Counted from the stretch's first letter, positions 1 through 8,994 are shown. The stretch: 64,000 nucleotides of DNA from an uncultured Alphaproteobacteria bacterium (GCA_929200255.1 CAKMYZ010000017.1:1-64000), one strand, 5' to 3'. Numbers and translations are program-made. The notes: generated from the letters alone by a model not told the origin.

Positions 1-11
1 CAAACTCTCTC

Positions 12-590
12 TTAAGTTAAGCTGCCATTGGTTCCAAAAACCCTGACGACGGACATCTTGATCTTATCCAGATGACGGGACTCAAGTATTGCGTCCAGAA
101 CAACGTATTCCGCGCCCTCAATGTCCATCTTGATGACAACACTGTCCGACCTGAGTTGTGCCAAGATGTCGGCGATCGAAACTGTCTCTACATCAAAATG
201 ATGTGAGTAGCTTACGTTCAATTTGCCGCTAACAATTGTCGACCCTTCGTAGAAACGCCCTGGCCTTGCCTCTTCATAAAACAGTCGGGTCGTCCCGTTC
301 TCCGCGCTGACCGCCTTTGGAAAGATAGTGATGTTTTTGTATCTTCGGGTGCGCCTCTTTAACTCTTCAAAATTGATCGGATTGGGTTCAAACGCGTGGA
401 CCTCGCCCACGCGATGCGAGAACTCAATCGCGGATTTTCCGACATGTGCCCCCAGGTCAATTACACAGTCCTCCTTACCAAAAAGTTCAGCCATGCGACG
501 CATCCCGCGCATGTCGGACTCTAGGAATCTACTGGGCAACCGAATGCCGAGCCGTATCAGTGCGTTCCGCAATACATGCTTTGGTTTCAT
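12..590 (-). CDS. FkbM family SAM-dependent methyltransferase, probably C-terminally shortened
   Basis: The 192-residue product has a class I methyltransferase core: VIDLGAHVGKSA (SAM-binding loop, about residues 43-54), HAFEPNP (acidic loop) and the FkbM signature KMDIEGAEYVVLDAIL near residues 154-169. FkbM proteins O-methylate sugars or other small hydroxyl groups; the substrate here is unknown. The ATG follows a good ribosome site (GCAGGAGGCCCC). Family members usually continue after this signature with a hydrophobic strand ending in an acidic motif; here the text after KIKM diverges and stops within 15 residues, and neither other frame restores it, so truncation is likely. The gene is visibly richer in A+T than its neighbours and occupies the slot next to rplO where rpmD is normally found, which suggests insertion or transfer. 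Confidence 0.8.
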   Translation of the reverse strand: MKPKHVLRNALIRLGIRLPSRFLESDMRGMRRMAELFGKEDCVIDLGAHVGKSAIEFSHRVGEVHAFEPNPINFEELKRRTRRYKNITIFPKAVSAENGTTRLFYEEARPGRFYEGSTIVSGKLNVSYSHHFDVETVSIADILAQLRSDSVVIKMDIEGAEYVVLDAILESRHLDKIKMSVVRVFGTNGSLT

Positions 591-733
591 GGGGCCTCCT
601 GCTACCGCTACAACTGATAGAACTACTTGAAGTTGAAGCCAACCGCCATGTCAAAAGAAGATCGTATGGCTGCCTAATCTCCTCCTCCTCCGGATCTGCA
701 TTTGCGGTATTTTTGGTGGATCAATCGTAATTC

Positions 734-762
734 TTGACGCACCTCCGCACCCCGTCTATACG
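734..762 (+). promoter_or_regulatory. sigma70-like promoter for rplO-secY-adk
   Basis: TTGACG at 734-739 and TATACG at 757-762 are separated by exactly 17 bases, about 95 bases upstream of the rplO ATG. It resembles the element before rpsM at 3514-3542 (both begin TTGACGC). A local promoter makes sense because the usual upstream r-protein genes are not adjacent here. The rest of 591-858 holds no supported gene. Confidence 0.6.
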
Positions 763-858
763 CCCCCGGTCGGACACCATAACCCCGACTCACAAACGTA
801 ACGCCGTGTTTGGCCGCTCCCGTCGCTGGGGGCCAATTCCGGCAAAAGGAGAAGCGAC

Positions 859-1332
859 ATGAAACTGAATGAACTTTCCGACAATCCTGGCGCAACCCAG
901 CGCAAAAAGCGTATTGGCCGTGGCCCGGGTTCCGGCATGGGTAAGACCGGTGGCCGTGGTATCAAAGGTCAGAAATCACGCTCTGGTGTGGCGATCAAAG
1001 GCTACGAGGGTGGCCAGATGCCGCTCTACCAGCGTCTGCCAAAGCGCGGCTTCAATAAGCCGAACCGTAAGACATTTGCTGTCATCAACCTCGGCCTGAT
1101 CCAGAAATTCATCGACGAAGGCAAGATCGACGCCAAGGCCGATATTACCGAAGATGCATTGATTGCATCTGGTCTGGTCCGTCGCAAAAAGGACGGCATC
1201 CGCGTGCTGGCTAAGGGTGATTTCAAGGCCAAAGCCAAGATCACAGTCACCGGCGCGTCAAAGGGTGCTGTTGAAGCTGTCGAAAAGGCTGGCGGCTCAC
1301 TGACTGTCACAACAGCGGCAGCGGCTGAGTAA
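859..1332 (+). CDS. rplO: 50S ribosomal protein L15
   Basis: L15 is a late-assembling large-subunit protein. The 157-residue product opens with [18 protein letters not shown] and a Gly/Arg/Lys-rich N-terminal tail (residues 18-45) that penetrates 23S rRNA, followed by the globular L15 domain; the length is normal for the family. A clear ribosome site (AAAGGAGAAG) stands before the ATG. It is the first gene of the rplO-secY-adk group in this window. In most bacteria rpmD (L30) directly precedes rplO, but here the neighbour is an FkbM methyltransferase on the other strand, so transcription probably starts at the promoter at 734-762. A strong hairpin separates it from secY. Confidence 0.97.
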   Translation: MKLNELSDNPGATQRKKRIGRGPGSGMGKTGGRGIKGQKSRSGVAIKGYEGGQMPLYQRLPKRGFNKPNRKTFAVINLGLIQKFIDEGKIDAKADITEDALIASGLVRRKKDGIRVLAKGDFKAKAKITVTGASKGAVEAVEKAGGSLTVTTAAAAE

Positions 1333-1382
1333 GGCCTTGTGAGCGGCGGTTCCGTCGCTTACATAACTCTTCGAGCTTTCCC

Positions 1383-1418
1383 AAACGCCGCGCACCGGGG
1401 AACGGTGTCGCGGCGTTT
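1383..1418 (+). terminator. strong hairpin between rplO and secY (partial terminator or attenuator)
   Basis: AAACGCCGCG (1383-1392) pairs perfectly with CGCGGCGTTT (1409-1418), and inside it CACCG (1393-1397) pairs with CGGTG (1403-1407) around a GGGAA loop, with one bulged T. CTTATAAAAAA follows. It could reduce read-through into secY or act as a processing or stabilising element; the following T-run is poor, so complete termination is unlikely. Confidence 0.6.
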
Positions 1419-1438
1419 CTTATAAAAAAGAGACCCAT

Positions 1439-2797
1439 ATGGCTTCTGCAGCAGAGCAAATGGCAGCCAACGTCAGTTGGAGCGCCTTCGGCAAAGCAAC
1501 TGAATTGCGTCAGCGGATCATGTTCACGATCGGTTTGCTGATCATTTACCGCCTTGGCACGTTCATCCCGGTTCCGGGGATCGACGCCATTGCATTGCAG
1601 CAGTTCATGGAAGACGCCCAATCCGGTATTGGCGGTATTCTGTCGATGTTCACCGGTGGTGCATTGTCGCGGATGGCGATCTTTACCCTTGGGATTATGC
1701 CTTACATTTCTGCCTCTATCGTGATGCAGCTGTTGGGGTCGATGTGGGAGCCACTGAAAAACCTCAAGAAAGAGGGTGAGGCAGGGCGCCGCAAGCTGAA
1801 CCAATATACACGCTATGGTACCGTGGTGCTGGCCACAGCGCAGGCATATGGCCTTGCCGTCAGTCTGGAGGCCGGCGGTCTAGCCGCTGACCCGGGTCTG
1901 TTTTTCCAGGCTTCCACCGTGATCACCATCGTCGGCGGCACCATGTTCCTGATGTGGCTGGGCGAACAGATCACCGCGCGCGGTATCGGCAACGGGATTT
2001 CGCTGATCATCTTTGTCGGCATCATCGCCGAGATACCCGCCGCCATGGCGCAGTTCCTGTCCCAGGGCCGCTCTGGCGCGATCAGCCCGCTTGTTGTCAT
2101 CGGCATTATTGTGATGCTGGCCGTTGTGCTGACCTTTGTAGTCTTTATGGAAAGGTCTCTGCGCAAGATCCACATCCAGTATCCGCGCCAGCAGCGTGGC
2201 ATGAAGGTCTATGACGGATCCACCAGCCACCTGCCGATCAAGGTGAACCCGGCCGGCGTGATCCCTGCGATCTTTGCCTCGGCCTTGTTGCTGCTGCCGA
2301 CCACGATCAGCACATTCAGCGGTGGCACCTCTGGCGCTGTGATGTCTACGATCCTTGCGCTGTTTGGTCCCGGCCAGCCGCTGTATCTGATTTTCTTTGG
2401 CGGGATGATCATATTCTTCACGTATTTCTATACCCGTGAAGTTGCATTCAAGACCGAGGATGTCGCCGAGAACCTCAAGAACCAGAATGGTTTCGTTCCC
2501 GGCATTCGCCCCGGAAAGAAAACTGAGGAGTATCTGGATTACGTGGTGACACGTATCCTTGTTCTGGGTTCCGGATATCTTGCTTTGGTTGCCCTGCTGC
2601 CAGAGATTATCCGGGCCGAACTGTCGATCCCGTTCTACTTTGGCGGTACCTCGATCCTGATTATTGTGTCGGTTGGTATGGACACTATCCAACAAATCCA
2701 GTCTCATCTGGTGGCACATCAATACGAAGGCCTGATTGAGAAATCTCAATTGCGTGGCAAGCGTAATGGAAAACGTAAAGGGCCATCGCGTCGATGA
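1439..2797 (+). CDS. secY: protein translocase subunit SecY
   Basis: SecY forms the protein-conducting channel of the inner membrane with SecE and SecG and passes unfolded proteins from SecA or ribosomes. The 452-residue product has the typical N-terminus with [20 protein letters not shown] (residues 21-40) as first membrane segment, [20 protein letters not shown] around the plug region, ten hydrophobic segments, and a basic cytoplasmic tail ending KGPSRR. The ATG at 1439 gives the usual start. Its stop overlaps the adk start (ATGA), indicating translational coupling. The hairpin at 1383-1418 stands between rplO and secY, where it could lower secY output relative to the r-proteins. Confidence 0.98.
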   Translation: MASAAEQMAANVSWSAFGKATELRQRIMFTIGLLIIYRLGTFIPVPGIDAIALQQFMEDAQSGIGGILSMFTGGALSRMAIFTLGIMPYISASIVMQLLGSMWEPLKNLKKEGEAGRRKLNQYTRYGTVVLATAQAYGLAVSLEAGGLAADPGLFFQASTVITIVGGTMFLMWLGEQITARGIGNGISLIIFVGIIAEIPAAMAQFLSQGRSGAISPLVVIGIIVMLAVVLTFVVFMERSLRKIHIQYPRQQRGMKVYDGSTSHLPIKVNPAGVIPAIFASALLLLPTTISTFSGGTSGAVMSTILALFGPGQPLYLIFFGGMIIFFTYFYTREVAFKTEDVAENLKNQNGFVPGIRPGKKTEEYLDYVVTRILVLGSGYLALVALLPEIIRAELSIPFYFGGTSILIIVSVGMDTIQQIQSHLVAHQYEGLIEKSQLRGKRNGKRKGPSRR

Positions 2798-3438
2798 ACA
2801 TCATTCTGCTGGGGCCGCCGGGGGCGGGTAAGGGAACACAGGCACGCAAGCTTGTCGAAGAACGCAACATGGTGCAGCTCAGCACCGGTGATATGCTGCG
2901 CGCAGCCCGAACCAGTGGAACGGCGATGGGCGAGAAAGTTGCCGCCGTCATGGACCGCGGTGATCTTGTGACCGACGACATTGTGATCGGATTGATCCGC
3001 GAACAGCTTGAAAGCGATGAAGGCAAAGGCGGCTATATCTTTGACGGCTTCCCCCGGACGCTGGCGCAGGCAGATGCGCTTGGCAATCTATTGATCGAGA
3101 TGGGCGAAAACCTGGATTGCGTGATCGAGATGCAGGTTGACGACGATGCACTTGTGGACCGCATCACGGCACGTGCGACCTGTGCCGATTGTGGTGAGGT
3201 CTACAACGACAACACGAAGCCGATCCCGGCGGACGGCAAATGTGCGAACTGTGGATCTTCAAAGATTCAACGCCGTGCGGATGACAACGAAGAAAGCCTG
3301 CGCACCCGTTTGATGGCCTATTACAAGCAGACCAGCCCGTTGATTGGCTACTACTATGCCAAGGATGACCTGAAATCTGTGGACGGTTTGGCTAGCATGG
3401 ATGAAGTTGCGGCGAGTATCGCCGCAGCGCTTGGGTAA
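2794..3438 (+). CDS. adk: adenylate kinase, zinc-LID type
   Basis: Adenylate kinase interconverts ATP + AMP and 2 ADP in the cytoplasm. The 214-residue product has the P-loop GPPGAGKGT at residues 7-15, the AMP-binding region [19 protein letters not shown] near residue 84, and a long LID domain (about 122-159). Four cysteines, C130, C133, C150 and C153, form two CxxC pairs, the pattern of zinc-binding LIDs found in many Gram-positive and alphaproteobacterial enzymes but not in E. coli. It begins inside the secY stop codon (ATGA overlap), the standard secY-adk arrangement. No obvious terminator follows; the next unit has its own promoter at 3514. Confidence 0.97.
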   Translation: MNIILLGPPGAGKGTQARKLVEERNMVQLSTGDMLRAARTSGTAMGEKVAAVMDRGDLVTDDIVIGLIREQLESDEGKGGYIFDGFPRTLAQADALGNLLIEMGENLDCVIEMQVDDDALVDRITARATCADCGEVYNDNTKPIPADGKCANCGSSKIQRRADDNEESLRTRLMAYYKQTSPLIGYYYAKDDLKSVDGLASMDEVAASIAAALG

Positions 3439-3513
3439 GGCGAACATTTTCGACAGAAATTGTTCTGTGCAGAAGGCATTTTTGGGAAATTCCTTACCGC
3501 TGCCTTGGGTCTC

Positions 3514-3542
3514 TTGACGCCTGTCGCATTGCCCCCTACACA
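3514..3542 (+). promoter_or_regulatory. sigma70-like promoter for rpsM-rpsK-rpoA-rplQ
   Basis: TTGACG (3514-3519) and TACACA (3537-3542) are 17 bases apart, leaving a leader of roughly 150 bases before the rpsM GTG. The same TTGACGC block with 17-base spacing occurs before rplO. The leader contains the hairpin listed at 3618-3643. Confidence 0.55.
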
Positions 3543-3617
3543 GCGCCATCCCACAAGGGAATCAATTTGTGGTTAACGGGTCGCGCCCGCCAACTACAGA
3601 ATACCTCGATATGACGC

Positions 3618-3643
3618 AGCCCGGCGCCCTATAGGTCCGGGCT
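3618..3643 (+). promoter_or_regulatory. hairpin in the rpsM 5' leader
   Basis: AGCCCGG (3618-3624) pairs perfectly with CCGGGCT (3637-3643). It lies in the untranslated leader upstream of rpsM, where many bacteria place r-protein autoregulatory structures. Whether this one binds a ribosomal protein is not visible; the S4 gene that regulates the E. coli alpha operon is not in this cluster. Confidence 0.35.
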
Positions 3644-3700
3644 TCCGTTGTGAAAAAAGGGTCTGGAATGACGGACCCGCAACGAAAAGGAATTGCACAC

Positions 3701-4069
3701 GTGGCACGTATTGCCGGCGTAAACATCCCGACTGCAAAGCGGGTTCCAATCGCCCTTACCTACATTACCGGTATTGGTTCTGCCAAAGCCGAAGAAATCT
3801 GCGAAGCGGTCAAGATTGACCGCGCGCGTCGTGTTAACCAGTTGTCTGACGCAGAAGTGCTGTCGATCCGCGAATACATCGACGCCAATCTGATGGTTGA
3901 AGGCGATCTGCGTCGCGAGACACAGATGAATATCAAGCGCCTTATGGACCTTGGTTGCTACCGTGGTTTGCGCCACCGTCGTAATTTGCCGGTCCGTGGC
4001 CAGCGTACATCTACAAATGCACGTACACGCAAGGGTCCTGCAAAGGCCATTGCTGGTAAGAAGAAATAA
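3701..4069 (+). CDS. rpsM: 30S ribosomal protein S13
   Basis: S13 sits in the head of the small subunit and contacts S19, tRNA and the large subunit. The start is the GTG at 3701 (product beginning [20 protein letters not shown], 122 residues, normal for the family), because AAGGA at 3687-3691 stands nine bases upstream; the reading frame is open further 5' but those residues do not match S13. The H2TH-like region and the basic tail [19 protein letters not shown] are intact. It is the first gene of the alpha-type operon and is followed after 14 bases by rpsK. Confidence 0.97.
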   Translation: MARIAGVNIPTAKRVPIALTYITGIGSAKAEEICEAVKIDRARRVNQLSDAEVLSIREYIDANLMVEGDLRRETQMNIKRLMDLGCYRGLRHRRNLPVRGQRTSTNARTRKGPAKAIAGKKK

Positions 4070-4083
4070 GGGAGGCTTGATCA

Positions 4084-4473
4084 ATGGCACGTGATACAAA
4101 ACGCACCAAAAAGAAGGTTTCCAAGAACATCGCAGCTGGTGTTGCGCATGTGAACTCTTCTTTCAACAACACAAAAATCCTGATCTCTGACGTGCAGGGC
4201 AACGCCATTTCCTGGTCGTCTGCTGGCACCATGGGTTTTAAGGGGTCGCGGAAATCCACGCCCTACGCCGCACAGATGGCTGCTGAGGATGCGGGCAAGA
4301 AAGCACAAGATCACGGTGTGAAAACACTCGAGGTCGAAGTGCAGGGCCCTGGTTCCGGTCGTGAAAGCGCGCTGCGTGCATTGGCCGCTGTTGGTTTCAA
4401 CATCACATCAATCCGTGACGTGACCCCAATGGCCCACAACGGTTGTCGCCCACCAAAGCGTCGCCGCGTATAG
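4084..4473 (+). CDS. rpsK: 30S ribosomal protein S11
   Basis: S11 forms part of the small-subunit platform near the E site. The 129-residue product shows the standard order: basic N-tail ([20 protein letters not shown]), [39 protein letters not shown] and the C-terminal [20 protein letters not shown]. It follows rpsM by 14 bases and precedes rpoA, as in almost all bacteria. The region after its stop contains a nested hairpin before rpoA. Confidence 0.98.
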   Translation: MARDTKRTKKKVSKNIAAGVAHVNSSFNNTKILISDVQGNAISWSSAGTMGFKGSRKSTPYAAQMAAEDAGKKAQDHGVKTLEVEVQGPGSGRESALRALAAVGFNITSIRDVTPMAHNGCRPPKRRRV

Positions 4474-4481
4474 GACAATCC

Positions 4482-4547
4482 AAACGCCTTGGGGCCCGTG
4501 TTTCGGCACGGCCCCAATCCGTCATTTCAACCTCGGGCGTTTGCCTT
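4482..4547 (+). terminator. nested hairpin plus T-run between rpsK and rpoA (attenuator-like)
   Basis: An inner stem TTGGGGC (4489-4495)/GCCCCAA (4511-4517) continues as CGTG (4497-4500)/CACG (4507-4510). It can be enclosed by AAACGCC (4482-4488)/GGCGTTT (4536-4542), followed by GCCTTTTT. This looks like a partial terminator in front of rpoA, fitting a need to lower RNA polymerase alpha output relative to r-proteins. The long-range outer stem is inferred. Confidence 0.45.
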
Positions 4548-4582
4548 TTTGGACATGAAGGCAGACAAGTATGGAGGGACAT

Positions 4583-5599
4583 ATGATCCACAAGAACTGG
4601 GCTGAGTTGATCAAACCAACTCAATTGGAAGTAAAGCCGGGCAACGATCCCGCGCGTCAGGCAACCGTCATTGCAGAACCGCTTGAGCGTGGTTTTGGTC
4701 TGACTTTGGGCAACGCCCTGCGCCGTATTTTGATGAGCTCCCTTCAGGGTGCTGCCATCACTGCCGTTCAGATCGATAACGTATTGCATGAGTTCTCATC
4801 CGTGTCTGGTGTACGTGAAGACGTCACCGACATCGTGCTGAACCTCAAAGGCGTGGCAATCCGGATGGAAGTCGAAGGACCAAAGCGTCTTTCCGTGCAG
4901 GCCAAAGGTCCTGGCGTTGTGACGGCTGCGGATATCTCTGAGACAGCCGGTATCGAGATCCTCAACAAGGATCACGTTTTGTGCCACCTTGATGATGGCG
5001 CCGATCTGTACATGGAACTGACTGTGAATACCGGTAAGGGCTATGTCTCTGCCGACAAGAACAAACCAGAAGATGCGCCGATTGGCATGATGTCGATTGA
5101 TGCCATCTACTCTCCTGTCAAAAAGGTCAGCTACGACGTGCAGCCGACCCGCGAAGGTCAGGTGCTTGATTATGACAAGCTGACCATGAAGGTCGAAACC
5201 GACGGGTCGCTGACACCTGACGATGCTGTGGCTTATGCCGCGCGTATCCTTCAGGACCAACTGTCGATCTTCGTCAACTTTGATGAGCCTGAGTCCGCAC
5301 AGACCGGTGCTGATGACGATGGTCTTGAGTTCAATCCGCTTCTGCTGAAGAAAGTGGACGAACTGGAGCTGTCTGTCCGTTCGGCAAACTGCCTCAAGAA
5401 CGACAACATCGTCTATATCGGCGATCTGATCCAGAAGACCGAAGCAGAGATGCTGCGCACACCGAACTTTGGCCGCAAATCCTTGAACGAGATCAAGGAA
5501 GTGCTGTCAGGCATGGGTCTTCACCTGGGGATGGACGTCGAGGACTGGCCACCGGACAACATCGAAGATCTGGCCAAGAAGTTCGAAGACCAGTTTTAA
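4583..5599 (+). CDS. rpoA: DNA-directed RNA polymerase subunit alpha
   Basis: RpoA dimerises to scaffold beta and beta-prime, and its C-terminal domain binds UP elements and activators. The 338-residue form starting [17 protein letters not shown] is chosen; an in-frame ATG four codons upstream (4571) is closer to, and partly inside, the GGAGGG ribosome site and is less likely. Visible parts are the N-terminal assembly domain with [16 protein letters not shown] (about residues 37-52) and the C-terminal helix-hairpin-helix region [19 protein letters not shown] near 296-314. It sits in the standard rpsK-rpoA-rplQ order. Confidence 0.98.
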   Translation: MIHKNWAELIKPTQLEVKPGNDPARQATVIAEPLERGFGLTLGNALRRILMSSLQGAAITAVQIDNVLHEFSSVSGVREDVTDIVLNLKGVAIRMEVEGPKRLSVQAKGPGVVTAADISETAGIEILNKDHVLCHLDDGADLYMELTVNTGKGYVSADKNKPEDAPIGMMSIDAIYSPVKKVSYDVQPTREGQVLDYDKLTMKVETDGSLTPDDAVAYAARILQDQLSIFVNFDEPESAQTGADDDGLEFNPLLLKKVDELELSVRSANCLKNDNIVYIGDLIQKTEAEMLRTPNFGRKSLNEIKEVLSGMGLHLGMDVEDWPPDNIEDLAKKFEDQF

Positions 5600-5609
5600 G
5601 AATTCGTGG

Positions 5610-5627
5610 GGCGGGGTTATCCCCGCC
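5610..5627 (+). terminator. hairpin after rpoA
   Basis: GGCGGGG (5610-5616), loop TTAT, CCCCGCC (5621-5627), followed only by TTACATACG. It is a compact GC hairpin in the rpoA-rplQ gap without a real T-run, so it is more likely a processing or stability element or a weak attenuator than a full terminator. Confidence 0.4.
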
Positions 5628-5742
5628 TTACATACGAAAATGCCCGCACTGACGGGGAACATCCTGGGCATGGTGCCCCACTAACGGAGCCAGCGACACG
5701 CATCGCATCGGCCCATCGATAAAACAAAATGGAGACTATCAC

Positions 5743-6162
5743 ATGCGTCACGCAAGAGGTTACCGCCGCCTGAACCGCACACATGAACACCGCAAAGCGC
5801 TGTTCGCGAACATGGCTGGCTCGCTCATCGAACATGAGCAGATCAAGACAACACTGCCCAAGGCCAAAGAACTGCGCCGGATCGTTGAAAAGCTGGTCAC
5901 ACTCGGCAAGCGCGGCGATCTGCACGCGCGCCGTCAGGCCAACGCGCAGCTGAAGCAGGAAATGCACACAGCTAAGCTGTTTGACGTCATCGGCCCACGC
6001 TACAAAGAGCGTCAGGGCGGTTACATCCGCATTATCAAAGCGGGCTTCCGCTATGGTGACATGGCCCCCATGGCGATCATCGAATTCGTGGACCGCGATG
6101 TGGATGCCAAGGGTGCCGCCGATAAGGTGCGTCTGGAAGAATACGAGAACGCCGAAGATTAA
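5743..6162 (+). CDS. rplQ: 50S ribosomal protein L17
   Basis: L17 is a large-subunit protein near the exit tunnel. The 139-residue product starts [20 protein letters not shown] and carries the family pattern [20 protein letters not shown] and a C-terminal extension rich in Glu/Asp ([11 protein letters not shown]), typical of alphaproteobacteria. The gene ends the rpsM-rpsK-rpoA-rplQ unit; a strong intrinsic terminator follows 27 bases after its stop. Confidence 0.98.
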   Translation: MRHARGYRRLNRTHEHRKALFANMAGSLIEHEQIKTTLPKAKELRRIVEKLVTLGKRGDLHARRQANAQLKQEMHTAKLFDVIGPRYKERQGGYIRIIKAGFRYGDMAPMAIIEFVDRDVDAKGAADKVRLEEYENAED

Positions 6163-6188
6163 ATCCCTCGCGGATTGAACGTCATAGA

Positions 6189-6219
6189 CCTCTCGCTGCA
6201 GCGCAGCGGGAGGTTTTTT
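6189..6219 (+). terminator. intrinsic terminator of the rpsM-rplQ operon
   Basis: CCTCTCGCTG (6189-6198) pairs with CAGCGGGAGG (6204-6213), with one U-G pair and loop CAGCG, and is followed by TTTTTTG. This is the clearest rho-independent terminator in the ribosomal protein region. Confidence 0.85.
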
Positions 6220-6236
6220 GTTAAGAAGGGTGCTGC

Positions 6237-7292
6237 ATGTCAATTTTGGACCAAATCCCGGAACGGATTTCAGGACCCGCTGCGTGGGTTGGTCAGGATA
6301 TGGCGGCCGACCCGGCCCGCTGGTTGGTTGTGTTGACGCCTGACGACATTGCGGACCTGCATCAAGCCACCGTGCATTTCCTGTCACTTGGCAAGGACAT
6401 AGGGGAGATTACTGCGGCCGATTTCCCGCTAACCACATTTGCCGCCCATCTTGCTGATCTACGGATGCAATTGACGAGTGGTTACGGTGTCCAAGTGATC
6501 AGTGGTTTGGATGTGAACAGCATGCCACGTGAGGTTGCCGCAACGGTCTTTTGCGGCATCGGTGCCCATTTGGGCAGCGCCCGGTCCCAAAACGCCGCTG
6601 GTCATATTCTGGGGCATGTGCGCGATGTGGGCGCGGATGCAAATGACGCAAACACCCGCATCTACCAAACGTCTCAGCGTCAGACCTTTCACACTGATAG
6701 CGCGGATGTTGTTGGCCTCCTGTGTTTGCGGGATGCACAAGAAGGTGGGGAATCGTTGCTCGTTAGCGCCGTCACCATCTACAACTGCATGCGTGCGGAA
6801 CGCCCGGATCTGTTGGAGCGCCTGTTTGATCCGATCGCGACCGACCGCCGCGGTGAAGTGCCCCAAGGTGAAAAACCCTACATGGAGATCCCACCGCTCA
6901 GCTGGCACGAGGGCAAGTTGACCGTGTTTTACCAGCGCCAATATATAGATAGCGCCCAACGGTTTGACGGTGTGCTAAAGCTGACCCGCGATCACATCGC
7001 GGCGCTGGATATGTTTGATGCGCTTGCCAATGATCCAACGCTACACTTTGGCATGCGGCTGCAACCTGGCGATATGCAGTTTGTGTACAATCATTCCCAA
7101 CTGCACGACCGCACCGGGTTCATCGATTGGCCAGACTTGGACCAGCGTCGCCATTTGCTGCGCCTTTGGCTCTCACTGCCCGGCGATCGGGCGTTGCCGG
7201 AAAGCTTCAAGCAGCGTTACGGTTCCATTGAGATTGGCAACCGGGGTGGTATCGTGACCAAGGAAACGAAACTTAACGCACCACTGGACTAG
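6237..7292 (+). CDS. TauD/TfdA-like Fe(II)/2-oxoglutarate dioxygenase
   Basis: The 351-residue product has the jelly-roll dioxygenase pattern: HTDSADVVGLLC around residue 151 supplies the HxD iron ligands, and NHSQLHDRTGF near 285-295 supplies the distal His, with a downstream Arg (HLLRLWLSL) expected to bind 2-oxoglutarate. Enzymes of this fold hydroxylate small substrates and split taurine, carnitine-precursor or similar compounds; the substrate cannot be read from the sequence and this subgroup is longer than TauD (about 280). A good ribosome site (AAGAAGGG) precedes the ATG. The stop touches the ATG of rarA with no gap, so the two are cotranscribed despite no obvious functional link. Confidence 0.82.
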   Translation: MSILDQIPERISGPAAWVGQDMAADPARWLVVLTPDDIADLHQATVHFLSLGKDIGEITAADFPLTTFAAHLADLRMQLTSGYGVQVISGLDVNSMPREVAATVFCGIGAHLGSARSQNAAGHILGHVRDVGADANDANTRIYQTSQRQTFHTDSADVVGLLCLRDAQEGGESLLVSAVTIYNCMRAERPDLLERLFDPIATDRRGEVPQGEKPYMEIPPLSWHEGKLTVFYQRQYIDSAQRFDGVLKLTRDHIAALDMFDALANDPTLHFGMRLQPGDMQFVYNHSQLHDRTGFIDWPDLDQRRHLLRLWLSLPGDRALPESFKQRYGSIEIGNRGGIVTKETKLNAPLD

Positions 7293-8603
7293 ATGGCCGA
7301 TCTATTCGACAGCACGCCAACCGACACCCCCGGAGGCCCGCGCCCGCTGGCGGATCGGTTGCGGCCCAAGGCATTGTCCGAGGTTATCGGTCAACAGCAG
7401 GTACTTGGCCCAGACGCGCCGTTAGGCACGATGCTGGCCTCTGGTTCGTTGTCTTCTTTGATTTTCTGGGGGCCGCCCGGCGTGGGCAAGACGACGATCG
7501 CTCGCTTGCTGGCGGATGAAACCGACCTGCATTTTGTTCAGATCAGCGCGATTTTCACCGGTGTGCCCGAATTGCGCAAGGTGTTCGAGGCCGCCAAGAT
7601 GCGCCGCCAAAATGGCAAGGGCACGCTGTTATTCGTGGACGAAATTCACCGCTTTAACAAAGCGCAGCAGGATGGGTTTTTGCCTTATATGGAGGATGGC
7701 ACGATCCTGTTGGTGGGGGCCACGACCGAGAATCCCAGTTTTGAGTTGAATGCTGCCGTGCTCAGCCGCTCTCAGGTATTCATCCTGACCCGGCTTGACC
7801 TCAAAGACCTTGAATTGCTGTCGCAACGGGCGGAGAAGGAGTTGGACAAGAGCCTGCCGCTGGACGGCCCAGCCCGTGAGGCGTTGCTAGAGATGGCTGA
7901 CGGTGATGGCCGCGCACTGCTGAACCTCATCGAACAAGTCAGCGCTTGGAAAACGGATGCCAAGCTGACCTGCGATGATCTGACCAAACGCCTGATGAAG
8001 CGTGCTGTCAAATACGACAAATCAGGGGATGAGCATTACAACCTGATCAGTGCTTTGCACAAATCCGTGCGGGGGTCGGACCCAGATGCAGCACTTTATT
8101 GGTTTGCCCGCATGCTGGCAGGCGGCGAAGACCCGCGGTTCCTGGCGCGTCGGATTACGCGGATGGCGGTCGAGGATATCGGCCTTGCCGATCCACAGGC
8201 GCAAGCCGTTTGCTTGCAGTCGTGGGAAACCTATGAGCGCCTTGGCAGCCCCGAAGGTGAACTGGCCCTGGCGCAGGCTGTCACATATCTGGCGCTCGCA
8301 CCCAAATCAAATGCGACTTATGTGGCCTATAAAGGGGCGGTGGCCGCGGCCAGGCAAACAGGGTCAGAGCCGCCGCCTGCCCACATTCTGAACGCGCCAA
8401 CGACGCTGATGAAAGAACAGGGCTTTGGTGCAGGCTACAACTATGACCACGACGCCCAGGATGGCTTTAGCGGGCAGAACTATTTTCCCGACACTATGAA
8501 GCGCGGTGTCTACTACATCCCGGTGGATCGCGGGTTTGAACGTGAGCTGAAAAAGCGGGTCGATTACTTTGCTGGCCTGCGCAGCAAGCGCGGCAAGAAT
8601 TGA
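7293..8603 (+). CDS. rarA: replication-associated recombination protein A (AAA+ ATPase)
   Basis: RarA (MgsA), related to eukaryotic WRNIP1, acts at stalled replication forks with SSB. The 436-residue protein has Walker A GPPGVGKTTIARLLA (about residues 56-70), Walker B LLFVDEIHRFNKAQQDGFLP (about 110-129), sensor GATTENPSFELNAAVLSR, and a C-terminal tetramerisation domain with GSDPDAALYWFARML and a conserved end (VDRGFERELKKRVDYF). The N-terminus (RPLADRLRPKALSEVIGQQQ) is canonical. The ATG directly follows the stop of the dioxygenase gene. Confidence 0.95.
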   Translation: MADLFDSTPTDTPGGPRPLADRLRPKALSEVIGQQQVLGPDAPLGTMLASGSLSSLIFWGPPGVGKTTIARLLADETDLHFVQISAIFTGVPELRKVFEAAKMRRQNGKGTLLFVDEIHRFNKAQQDGFLPYMEDGTILLVGATTENPSFELNAAVLSRSQVFILTRLDLKDLELLSQRAEKELDKSLPLDGPAREALLEMADGDGRALLNLIEQVSAWKTDAKLTCDDLTKRLMKRAVKYDKSGDEHYNLISALHKSVRGSDPDAALYWFARMLAGGEDPRFLARRITRMAVEDIGLADPQAQAVCLQSWETYERLGSPEGELALAQAVTYLALAPKSNATYVAYKGAVAAARQTGSEPPPAHILNAPTTLMKEQGFGAGYNYDHDAQDGFSGQNYFPDTMKRGVYYIPVDRGFERELKKRVDYFAGLRSKRGKN

Positions 8604-8634
8604 CAATCCTGCAGTGAAGCCCCAAAGCACGCCC

Positions 8635-8994
8635 ATGATGACACCTGTAATCTCTGTGGCCCTTGGTGGGGCAATCGGCTCTGTCCTGCGCTATCTCGTG
8701 GGGCTGGTCGTGGCGTTTCCCTTGGGAACGCTGGCGGTCAATGTGCTGGGATCCTTTGCGATTGGTTTGGTCTGGGTGCATCTGGCAGATCGTGGCCTGC
8801 AACATTGGTTGCCCTTTCTGATGACGGGTGTCTTGGGCGGGTTCACGACGTTTTCCGCATTTACGCTGGATGCATTGCGGCTGCTGGAAGAGGGGCGCAT
8901 GACGGCAGCGGGTGCCTATGTTCTGGCCTCATTGGTTGCATCTGTTCTGGCCTGCGCGCTGGGTCTTTGGATTGCACGAGGAATGACAACATGA
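8635..8994 (+). CDS. crcB: fluoride channel CrcB/Fluc
   Basis: CrcB is a dual-topology membrane dimer that exports fluoride. The product from the ATG at 8635 is 119 residues with four hydrophobic segments. The N-terminal GGAIGSVLRYLVG and the mid-protein GVLGGFTTFSAFTLDALRLL (family motif GGxTTFSTF with Ser to Ala at one place) are diagnostic. The frame is open upstream into the end of rarA, but those residues do not match the family. No fluoride riboswitch was recognised upstream; the gene appears cotranscribed with rarA and overlaps the next gene by ATGA. Confidence 0.93.
   Translation: MMTPVISVALGGAIGSVLRYLVGLVVAFPLGTLAVNVLGSFAIGLVWVHLADRGLQHWLPFLMTGVLGGFTTFSAFTLDALRLLEEGRMTAAGAYVLASLVASVLACALGLWIARGMTT

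Noticed and set aside
8805-8990. N-terminal extension of the pseudouridine synthase
   Set aside because: The extension lies inside crcB in another frame, and the ATG at 8991 has GAGGAA and begins the S4 domain correctly.
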